NCBI GenBank assembly: GCA_900128565.1
Contig: LT636106.1
Coordinates: 1 to 15,754, forward strand
Reading direction: 5' to 3'
Length of the DNA: 15,754 nt
Source of the DNA: Stramenopiles sp. TOSAG23-6
Lineage: Eukaryota > Sar
The notes under the pieces were generated by a model. That model was given only the letters and a program-made list of their open reading frames with translations, was not told the DNA's origin and searched no databases. The translations under genes and the position numbers were made by a program. This document shows positions 1-7,160 of the stretch, one piece after another. Each line of letters starts with the position of its first letter. The first letter of the stretch is position 1.

Positions 1-2
1 AT

Positions 3-995
3 GGTGAATGTAACAAGTGTAATGCTGGTTTCTACACTCAATCATATGATGCGACGGAATGCCTTTCTTGTGAGCCTGGCAAGTATTCAGATTCCGATGG
101 TGCTACCGATTGCATAAATTGCCCGGCAGGAACGGCAAACTTTGGGTCTGGTGGCACTGCAAGTGATTGTGAAGAATGCGCTACAGGAAAATACAGTAGT
201 ACAGCTGGAAGTTCAGAATGTAGTGAGTGTTCTACTGTGACAACAACAGGCGCTACTTCCTGTCCAGCACCAACAACATCATCATGCGTTTGCCAAAACG
301 GAACAGTATCAACAGATGCAGACTGTGCTATAATGATTGCTTACAATGGAAAAAATGAAAGTTGCTCCTCTTGTAATGATGGTTACTATGCAATACCTGC
401 GAATGATGATACAGTACCTGGTGTGACTTGCGATAAAAATATCTGCCAATGTACAGATGGGGTTGAAGCTACTGGAACTGATTGCCCAAATCATTTTGAT
501 AATCTATGTGTCAGTTGTAATGATGGATTCGATTTAAGTGGTGGTGATTGCATTGAAAGGTGGTGTAATTGTGATGACGGTGAGCAGGCACAAGGTGCTG
601 ACTGTCCAGCTGATGGTGATGATGCTTGCACTGCTTGTTGGGAAGGGTATGTGATGACCAATGCTGTTCAACAAGACTCAGGGACGATGGTTGGAATCTG
701 CGAAGAACAAATATGTACATGTGAAAATGGAACTCCTGAAGATGATTGTTCGCACTTTAATATTGTAGAAGTTGAAGCCTGTCAACANTGTGATGACGGC
801 TATCATCAGGCTGATGGTGATATGNATAATCAGGATCAGGTCTGTAAGGAAAATGAATGTACATGTGATAACGGAACGGCAGTGTCACACGACAGATGTT
901 ATTCAGATGGTGATCTCAACTGTGACAGCTGTGACGGTGGTTACTCTCTCGGCTCCTCACCTTCAACGGGTTGGCCAATTTGTATACAAGATTAG
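3..995 (+). CDS. Cys-rich modular protein, probably secreted or surface-exposed (3' part of gene)
   Basis: The frame is open from base 3 to a TAG at 993-995, so the 5' end lies outside the window. About 330 residues are visible. The first 75 or so resemble GCC2/GCC3 (ephrin-receptor-like) Cys repeats: pairs of CxxC separated by G(K/F)Y and PGT-type turns. From about base 284 there are five tandem modules, each opening C-x-C-x-(D/N)-G, then a Cys pair, then C-x-x-C-x-(D/E)-G-(Y/F). Such disulphide-rich modules are typical of extracellular adhesion or matrix proteins, so entry to the secretory pathway is inferred, although no signal peptide can be seen in this fragment. The protein ends a few residues after the last module with no membrane anchor. 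Two codons contain N. The exact function is not recognisable. An alternative is that the stop at 993 lies in an unrecognised intron and the gene continues. Confidence 0.75.
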   Translation, partial: GECNKCNAGFYTQSYDATECLSCEPGKYSDSDGATDCINCPAGTANFGSGGTASDCEECATGKYSSTAGSSECSECSTVTTTGATSCPAPTTSSCVCQNGTVSTDADCAIMIAYNGKNESCSSCNDGYYAIPANDDTVPGVTCDKNICQCTDGVEATGTDCPNHFDNLCVSCNDGFDLSGGDCIERWCNCDDGEQAQGADCPADGDDACTACWEGYVMTNAVQQDSGTMVGICEEQICTCENGTPEDDCSHFNIVEVEACQXCDDGYHQADGDMXNQDQVCKENECTCDNGTAVSHDRCYSDGDLNCDSCDGGYSLGSSPSTGWPICIQD

Positions 996-1201
996 AGTGT
1001 GTGATATAATAAAAAAAATACACATCTTATCTATGAGCTACAACAATTGCGGCATTTTTGATTTATTATTTATGTATTAGAAAAAATAATTTCATTCGTT
1101 GGTTAAGTCCATACATGCTCCCTTCCTCTGGACCACGAAATCAAACAAAAAAAGCATAGAATTATTATTAGCAAACAATGATACCACTCAATGATAATAA
1201 T

Positions 1202-1303
1202 GTATTTTGGAAAAATATTTCAAAAAAAATTCTTAAAATATTTGTTAGGTACAAACTTNCGTACAAAAAAACAAATTCAAATTTTCAAAAAAATAAAACA
1301 TAC
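1202..1303 (-). repeat. introner-like element, intergenic copy
   Basis: Read on the minus strand this 102 bp segment starts GTATGTTTTATTTTTTT, has GTACCTAAC in the middle and ends TTTTTCCAAAATAC. It is bordered by AT on both sides (1304-1305 and 1200-1201). It is the same sequence family as the genic introns at 2928, 5044, 11173 and 15702. Neither flank shows a convincing reading frame. It is therefore either an element inserted in non-coding DNA or an intron in an unseen non-coding or UTR exon. It contains two N bases including the flank. Confidence 0.85.
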
Positions 1304-1500
1304 ATTNCACGCGTTTTTTAATGTAGCTACTTTTGATTTCCTCTTTTTTATTGGTTTATCTAGAATTATGTCTAATATTTTTTTATAAACCTAAAAATAT
1401 TATTAACAAAAAAAGGAAAATACAAATATTCCATAAGGAGTTATCCAAGTAGATTAATTATTCAATCGCTTCCATTAATAAATCGGAAAAAAAACGAAAA

Positions 1501-1516
1501 CTAACCCTAACCCTAG
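1501..1516. repeat. short interstitial telomeric repeat (CCCTAA)n
   Basis: The sequence CTAACCCTAACCCTAG is two and a half TTAGGG units on the opposite strand, lying upstream of cyclin H. It is followed by the GC-rich palindrome-like AGCGCTAGCGCG and has CGAAAA on both sides (about 1494-1499 and 1525-1530). It resembles the telomeric patches inside the minus-strand gene downstream. Confidence 0.6.
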
Positions 1517-1734
1517 CGCTAGCGCGAAAATCAGATTCTTGACTTGACAACAACAAATCAAGCCTCGAGCCCTACAATCAAAAAAGACTCAAAAAACAAA
1601 GTTTACCTCGGTAAAAAGAATTCTGATAGGCCGATTGTGTAAGACCATTGAGCATTTAGAAGATATTTTTGTCTGTGTGGCTCTACAGTTAGGACATTGC
1701 TTCATCAATTTCTCATTAGTGACCAGTTGATATA

Positions 1735-3228
1735 ATGGCAAAATTCCAGACTTCGACACAGCGGCAATTTTGGATGTGGAGTATGGATGAGTTGAGCTCT
1801 TTACGCAAACAAACAAATAATTCATTATACCGTCGCTTTTCCACGACTGAACCATTTTCCCCGGATCCTGATGGATCGTGCAAAATATCAAGAAAGCCTC
1901 CTGCTACGCCTGCAACCGCTGTGGCTCAACAACTGACAGAGTTTGCTCTTTTATCGCCTGAACCACTCGCACCTTCTCAAGGTGATTCCAACGTTGATAG
2001 TGAAAGGAAGACATTAACTGGGCGCAAACGGTCGCGGGAAAGTACCGAAACAGCAACAACACCAAAGCAAGTCATTAAATTTCTATCCCCTGATCAAGAA
2101 CAGTTACTCCTTGAGGGTTATCAAACAAAACTTTTTAAAATTTGTTCGCAGCTTGCACTGAGCGATCGCGTGACTGCGACAGCTGCTATATTCTTTAAAA
2201 GATTTTACGTCCACCATTCTCTTATGGAGTTTGATGCCCGATATATGATGCTCACTTCTATATTTACAGCTGCAAAAGTGGAAGAACAAGAAACTCGTGC
2301 AAAAGCTGAGAAAATTGCAGATTTATGTTCATCTAATAAGGTACCCGTTGAGTCTTCAACAATCTTGGCTAACGAATTAACCCTAATTATGGGATTAAAA
2401 TGCAATTTAGTGGTACATCATCCTTTCCGCGCCTTGAGAGGTTTCGTGATGGATATTGATAAAGAAGGTAAAAAACGGGCGAATGAAATCGCTCGCAATG
2501 AAAATGTACAGAATGAAGGGATTGCATTTCGATTATGGGAGGAGCCAGGTCGGAAAGCACGTCTCGAACAAATTCGACTTACAGCACACGAAATAATCAA
2601 AGAATCTCTAGTCACTGATTGTGCGCTTTTATTTTCCCCATCACAGATTGCACTTGTAGCATTATCATACGCAGTGGACAATGCATTCCAAAATGAAGAT
2701 GGATATAATGGGGAAGATGTGATTCAAGCATATTTGAAACAAAAATTTCCTTCGAAATGCACAAGTCTTGTATCAAGTATACAAAAAGCTAGAATATTAA
2801 TTGATGCATATAGAAAAAAACAAAATGAGTTAATAGGTCCCAGTGAATCTGCAGAATCTGCTAGAAAGAAACATACACGAAAATTGCGAAAAATAACGAA
2901 AAGGTTAAAACTTTGTCGTGCAGTCATGTATATTTTATTTTTTTTCAAANTTCNANTTTNTTTTNGTACGAAANTTTNTACCNAANAAATTTTTTAAGTT
3001 TTTTTTTGAAATATTTTTCCAAAATACATCGTTCCAATTATTGAAAAAAACCGCGAAGAAAAACGAAACAGAGAAAAATCTGAATTAGCAAATTTGAAAA
3101 CTCATCGTAAAGCTATAAAAAATCAACAATTATTACTTGGTAATAATGAAAATGGGGATAAAACTGAGGATAATAATAGTGATTTTGTGTTGAGGAGACC
3201 CAAGAAACTTTGTCGGAAAAAATTATAA
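1735..3228 (+). CDS. CCNH: cyclin H (CDK-activating kinase / TFIIH cyclin subunit)
   Basis: Exons 1735-2927 and 3030-3228 give about 463 residues. The N-terminus (FQTSTQRQFWMWSMDELSSL) matches the cyclin H N-terminal helix that precedes the cyclin fold. The first cyclin box contains FFKRFYVHHSLMEFDARYMM and is followed by the family's HHPFRALRGFVMD segment. The second box contains the LLFSPSQIALVALSYA segment. By family knowledge, cyclin H binds CDK7 and MAT1 and acts in cell-cycle CDK activation and RNA polymerase II CTD phosphorylation within TFIIH. The protein is longer than animal cyclin H (about 320 residues), with an N-terminal linker of about 80 residues and a basic, low-complexity tail. 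The tail is interrupted by an introner-like intron. Removing it with one copy of the AT direct repeat joins CRAV to IVPIIEKNREEKRNR in frame and the frame runs to TAA at 3226-3228. The ATG at 1735 is the first methionine in the cyclin frame and gives the conserved N-terminal helix. Confidence 0.9.
2928..3029 (+). repeat. introner-like intron in cyclin H
   Basis: This 102 bp intron starts GTATATTTTATTTTTTTTC and ends TTTTTCCAAAATAC followed by AT. The AT at 2926-2927 is repeated at 3028-3029, so the cut is ambiguous by two bases. No AG occurs near the end. The nearest downstream AG that also keeps frame is CAG ending at 3070 or nearby, which would delete a plausible run of charged codons. The core contains about eight N bases exactly where other copies read CAAATTCGAATTTTTTTTCG and GTACCTAAC. 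Confidence 0.85.
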
Positions 3229-3428
3229 ATTGAATTTCAAGAAATTATAAAAATTTGGATTTTTATTGATGACTGATAGTAATTCTCGACACTCTTGGGG
3301 TATTATTTATCCTATTTAATCCCCAAAACGACATATACAGTTGTATCGAAATGTTCATTCATTGCATTGATCATCCAAAATTCACAATGTTTTTTTCCTA
3401 GGCAACATTCAGAGAAGTTTTTAGAAAT

Positions 3429-3888
3429 TTAGAAAACTTTTTCAATTGTTTTGGGATCTATCCATTGATCCCACTCATCATTAAATGATTTATAATGAAT
3501 TTTTAAAAGAGGTCCCACGTAGTTTTTTTTCACAATAGCATCAAATAAAATTTTTTCTTTGCCCCAACACGCAACTACGGAATCACCTTCACTAAACATT
3601 GGCCTATTTTCATTTGATATATCATTCGTAACAAATGTAGTATCTTTCGGCATCAATTCATCAATTAGTTTATACTCGTCAAATTTTTTATCCCATTCAT
3701 TATAATGGACTTTCAGGGCATTTGCTTTACGTTTTATACTAATTATTGTAGCTTTTCGAAACTTGGAATCGTATGATTTTATTAAGATTTCATCACCAAC
3801 ATGGACCTCGTATGACGTCATTTATTTTTGAAAAATATATCAAATTCAAAATGTATTAGGCTCAAATTCAAAATTCATATAGCACAAC

Positions 3889-3945
<57 letters not shown>

Positions 3946-6846
3946 TATACACAAGGTAGGAAAAAAATAAATAAAAATTCCAATAATATATTTCAACAAT
4001 ACATACGAAATTAAAATGAATAATGATGAAAAAAATAAATAAAAATTCCAATAATATTATCAACAATACATATGAAATCAAAATGAATAATGATGAAAAC
4101 GTGCATTTCAAAATTTTCTTTTGTTCCTTTTTCTGTTTTCTTCGATGTTTTTTTTTTTAAACGGTCTTTTCCGCAGACTCGACATCGTAGCACTTTATGA
4201 CTGTTTAATAAAGTGCAATACTTGCAACTCCATTCCTTTTTCTCTATATATACAATTAACCCACAATCAGCAATATTTTGTTTATTTCTATGTTCCTTTA
4301 TTTTGGAAATAGACTTAGGGTTAGGTTTCTTTTTTTTTGTATTTTGTATGTCTTTATAATGTCCAGTATTATTTGATTTGTCTGATGGATCCAAAGTGTT
4401 CAAAATACTATTTTTTGTATTATTTTTTGTACTATTTTCTGGATGATTTACTACTGATACACTTCCATCTGGATAAGATATACAGGTGTCAAGATGTTTT
4501 TCTTCATTCTTTGAAGCACTAATAACTTTACTCATATTCGATATTTTTTGGAAAATGTTTTTGCATCTATCCATCAGATTGTCAGTCTCNTTTTTTTTNC
4601 NTTTCGTCAGNTTTTGACAGTAAAATTGACAAACCAAATCCTAACGACGTTGTTGCATCATGTATACGTTCTTCAATGAATGCCAGCATTACATCAATAC
4701 CAGATAATAATAGTCGCCAATCCCATTTATTATCAAATACTTGAGGAGATGCTGAGAACGTAAATCCAACAAAATCTACATTCGCATAACTTTGAACTAA
4801 ATGGCGTAAAGCACGAAGAAGAGTCAAAGTTTTTATCGAGCATATACCAATTTTATTAGGGTTAGGGTTAGGGTATATACCAATTTTATTCTCATGACAA
4901 AATCGCATATTTTTATGAGTTATTTCGTTTGAAGTTGCGCTACGATTTGTTCTAGATCTCTTATTTTGTTTTGTATTCAATTCATTTTTATCTGAAAAAC
5001 ATCTTTTATTTTTAGAGTTTCCATTAGAGTTAGTTGTAGAGTCATTTAATTTGGAAAAATATTTCAAAAAAAATCTTGAAAAAAAATGTTAGGTATAAAA
5101 GTTCGTACGAAAACCAAAAAAAAAAAACAAAAAAAAAAAAATTTAGAATTTGAAAAAAAATAATACATACATTGAATTTATCTTGAGGTTTCTTTTTTTC
5201 TATAATTGATCTTACATTTGGCGCATGTAAGGCATGTAAAAAATCTGCACCAGCAAATATTATATCGAGCATCGATTGAACAGCATTCCAAACAATTTTT
5301 CGATGATTTATAGCATAAGGCCACATAGAATTCAGGCTACATTTTGTATCAAACGAATTTCGAATTTGCGTGTTGCGCTTATCTTTTGAATTCCCTTGTG
5401 AATTAGACTTTGTGTCGCATTTTGTACCTAATATATTTATACCGCGTTCCCCGAGCCAATGATGATCCTCAACACCGACCAAGTACTGTGAAAAAATATG
5501 TCAAATTTGAATTTTGTAAGGTATGAAATTTCAAATTTGGTTTAAAAAAAAAAAAAAAAAAAAAAATCTTGAGCTACTTACATATAATAGCCAGATCGTA
5601 TTAATTTTTGTCTATTTTTTAATGAAGATTGTTTTATTAACTGTGAATTGGGGAATGCATTTGAAAAGAATCTTGGTATAGATTTGATACCTAAATGAAA
5701 CGTTTTACCTACAATCAAGGGAATGTCTTTTCCCCCGAAATGTCCTAGGGTTAGGGGTTTTCCCTCGAAATGTCCTAGGGTTAGGGGTTTTTTGGTTGGA
5801 AATTGTCGGATTATAAAAAGAGTCTCCGGTGGTAATATTAAAAGATCACCAGTATTAATACAATGATTCCATATACGTGCGTAATCAATCATTGGGCAAC
5901 CATGTAATAAATTCTCCAATGGAGAATTATTTTCTAACTTTCTAGGGTTATTTTCTAAATTCGTAGGGTTAGGGTTTCTAGTGTTTGACTTATTATCAGT
6001 AGGGTTAGGGTTTCTAGTGTTTGACTTATTATCAGTTTGAGATTGCTGGTCTACAAAGAAATTCGGTAATAACCATGCCTTATCTTCTCTGTGTATTGCT
6101 ATAATTTCTACACATCCACTGATACACGAAATAATTGTATTAAAAGGATGCTGTTCCCAATTACCAAATTCATTATTTTTGGAATGTCCAATAGTTAAAA
6201 ATTGAAAAGAATCTCCTGGAAACGAATGACTTGAAATATCAGCTGATGTATCAGATGTATCAGATTGTATAGAATTAGAATTTCCTAATTTGGTTTTATT
6301 ACCACTTTGAAGCCGTAAGATATCTAACCCTAGACATTCAGGCAATCTAAATCGGAAACGCTCGGCTCCTTTTGTAACACCAAATTTCCAATTATTGATT
6401 TTGTATAATAAACTTCTTCTAGACGATACGTGGGGCTTGGAAATTAGTTTATCGTCTTTGTCTTTTTTATTTTTCAAATGTTTACCATCGCCGGATAAAA
6501 TATGTAGAGCTTCGCGAAGTTTCTTCATAACTGTAGATCTTGGTGTACCGTCTGGAAAAATCTCTTGTATGGGAACTAGTTCATCCCCCAACATAGTTAT
6601 TAGATAATCACTGATTGTACCATCATTATTAAGCCACTGATTTGCAAAAGGACAAAAACAGTAATCATCAACAATTTCTGAACTATCTGATACAAGGTTA
6701 GTGTGACGCGATCCAAAACCAGATTTATACGAAATAACTATGGGGTCGCCACTACAAATATACTTTCCAATAGTTTCTTCGAGTCCTTTCTGTCGAATAC
6801 TAATCACCTCTAACGGTAGAAAAGAGGTGAAGGTGTCACGTAACAT
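3429..6846 (-). CDS. JmjC-like (JMJD4/JMJD6-type) domain protein with RanBP2 zinc finger and tandem tudor-knot modules
   Basis: Exons are 6846-5585, 5483-5171, 5043-4104 and 3818-3429, giving about 967 residues. Residues 1-350 follow the plan of JmjC/cupin-8 proteins: a PIVISYKSGF strand near residue 35, an LYKINNWKF segment near 147, FQFLTIG near 215, a strand pair around NTIISCISGCVEIIAIHRED, then NTGDLLILPPETLFIIRQF near 330-350. The HxD metal motif expected after FLTIG is not present (the aligned stretch reads FGNWEQHPFN), and no His follows the PPE turn, so Fe(II)/oxoglutarate catalysis is doubtful. Exon 2 has a DHHW...MWPY segment like that following JmjC in JMJD4. Exon 3 encodes a RanBP2-type zinc finger at 4232-4173 (W-S-C-x2-C, N, C-x2-C). 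Exon 4 encodes two tudor-knot/chromo-barrel modules with VHYNEWDKKFDEY and IHYKSFNDEWDQWI. A chromatin or RNA reader role is inferred. One base appears gained or lost near 4590-4640, where N bases lie. Coding duplications contain telomeric repeats. The ATG at 6846 is the first useful start. Confidence 0.6.
3890..3944. repeat. (GATA)n microsatellite
   Basis: About 55 bp of uninterrupted GATA units (13 to 14 copies) lies inside the intron between the zinc-finger and tudor-knot exons. It is likely to vary in length between individuals or assemblies. Confidence 0.97.
3960..4094. repeat. 67-68 bp tandem duplication
   Basis: The segment 3960-4027 is repeated at 4028-4094 with a handful of differences. 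Both begin GAAAAAAATAAATAAAAATT and end AAAATGAATAATGAT. It lies in the 5' part of an introner-like intron on the minus strand, so the intron has grown by internal duplication. The duplication makes a false extension of the upstream reading frame. Confidence 0.92.
4842..4890. repeat. telomeric repeat flanked by a 16 bp direct duplication, in coding sequence
   Basis: ATATACCAATTTTATT at 4842-4857 is repeated exactly at 4875-4890. Between them lies the 17 bp telomeric stretch AGGGTTAGGGTTAGGGT (4858-4874). The net addition is 33 bp, or 11 codons, and keeps the minus-strand frame. The encoded peptide reads KIGIYPNPNPNKIGICS, so the IGI segment appears twice around PNPNPN. Confidence 0.93.
5044..5170 (-). 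repeat. introner-like intron in the JmjC-like gene
   Basis: On the minus strand this 127 bp intron starts GTATGTATTATTTTTTTTC, contains TTTTCGTACGAA and ATACCTAAC, and ends TTTTTCCAAATTAAAT. The triplet AAT occurs at both boundaries (5173-5171 and 5046-5044). Removing one copy joins PQDKF-N-DSTTNSN in frame. AG is absent from the last 30 bases, and the only internal AG near the end (CAAG before the run of T) is in the wrong phase for the GTATGT donor. Confidence 0.85.
5484..5584 (-). repeat. divergent introner-like intron in the JmjC-like gene
   Basis: About 101 bp with TATGTAAGTAG at the 5' end, a run of over 20 T, then ATACCTTACAAAATTC and CATATTTTTTCACAGTA. It keeps the family 3' layout, with CCTTAC in place of CCTAAC. 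It is the only genic copy ending near CACAG. A standard GTAAGT...CACAG cut leaves two bases before the junction, shifts the frame and soon meets a stop. Removal with a TA direct repeat (5586-5585 and 5485-5484) gives GYYLVGVEDHHW in frame. A cut three bases different, giving GYYYLVG, is also possible. Confidence 0.7.
5732..5791. repeat. 30 bp tandem duplication containing TTAGGG, in coding sequence
   Basis: Two 30 bp units (5732-5761 and 5762-5791) differ at a single base. Each includes CCTAGGGTTAGGGGTTTT. On the minus strand they encode PLTLGHFEGK and PLTLGHFGGK, so the duplication is in frame. Confidence 0.95.
5963..6034. repeat. 36 bp tandem duplication containing TTAGGG, in coding sequence
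   Basis: Two identical 36 bp units (5963-5998 and 5999-6034) each begin GTAGGGTTAGGGTTTCTAG. On the minus strand each encodes 12 residues (NTRNPNPTDNKS in circular order). Next to it (about 5921-5962) is a weaker duplication around TTATTTTCTAA and CTAGGGTT that encodes LENN twice. The whole stretch lies in a low-complexity loop of the JmjC-like domain. Confidence 0.95.
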
Positions 6847-7160
6847 CAATGAATGTTATAACATTAAAACAATTATTCCTTAATCATATGATTCATATCA
6901 TATTGATGATTCTGAATATTTCTGATGAATAGAAAGAATCTCAAGTACTCACGACTCACGAGACGAGTCAAGTCACTCAAGTGACAGTCACGACACAAAA
7001 GAAGAATTCAAATGATTTATTGAGATTTCGTGTTTTGCATAAGATATATCGAACGTTTCAAATAAAGGACATGTTGACTGACCCACTCTAACCAACTTTA
7101 ACAAAACTTATATCAAAAGCATTCAGAAAGTGAATAATTATTGTACGGCTGAGATTAACT
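6847..7160. promoter_or_regulatory. shared head-to-head promoter region
   Basis: The 314 bp between the minus-strand JmjC-like gene and the plus-strand large gene must contain both promoters. From about 6946 to 6994 there is a cluster of related short words (CTCACGA, ACGAGTCAAGTCAC, GTGACAGTCACGAC) including the inverted repeat GTCACT-CA-AGTGAC at 6972-6985. These resemble bZIP-type half sites, which is only an inference. No clear TATA box is seen. Confidence 0.45.

Larger units (their letters stand above)
996..1734. other. intergenic region between the Cys-rich gene and cyclin H
   Basis: No coding sequence is supported here. The stretch holds the presumed 3' UTR of the upstream gene (AT-rich, with AATAA-like runs near 1006-1015), a stand-alone intron-like repeat at 1202-1303, a telomeric patch at 1501-1516, and the presumed promoter and 5' UTR of cyclin H. 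No convincing TATA box or other promoter element could be singled out. Confidence 0.6.
3819..4103 (-). repeat. expanded introner-like intron joining the zinc-finger and tudor-knot exons
   Basis: The two ends belong to the intron family. The 5' end (minus strand) reads ATGCACGTTTTCATCATTATTC, close to the ATPase copy at 13133 which reads ATGTATGTTTTCATCATTC. The 3' end reads GCCTAATACATTTTGAATTT, then GATATATTTTTC and AAAAATAA. The interior is expanded to 285 bp by a tandem duplication and a GATA microsatellite. ATG occurs at both ends (4106-4104 and 3821-3819), and removing one copy joins NFEM to TSYEVHVGDE in frame. The 5' end here is G-C rather than G-T if the AT convention is used, and the 3' end has no AG. 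Confidence 0.7.

Noticed and set aside
3875-4111. Minus-strand frame with a hydrophobic, isoleucine/tyrosine/serine-rich repeat
   Set aside because: It is a translation of the GATA microsatellite and the tandem duplication inside an intron. The composition is purely repeat-driven.
4858-4874. A true chromosome end or telomere
   Set aside because: The telomeric tracts are only two to three units long, lie inside genes, and have unique sequence continuing on both sides.
5486-5581. Standard GTAAGT...CACAG intron in the JmjC-like gene
   Set aside because: It looks perfect by motif, but the join leaves the frame shifted and reaches a stop within about 15 codons, while the alternative cut keeps the frame. 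It stays possible if exon 2 is not part of this gene.
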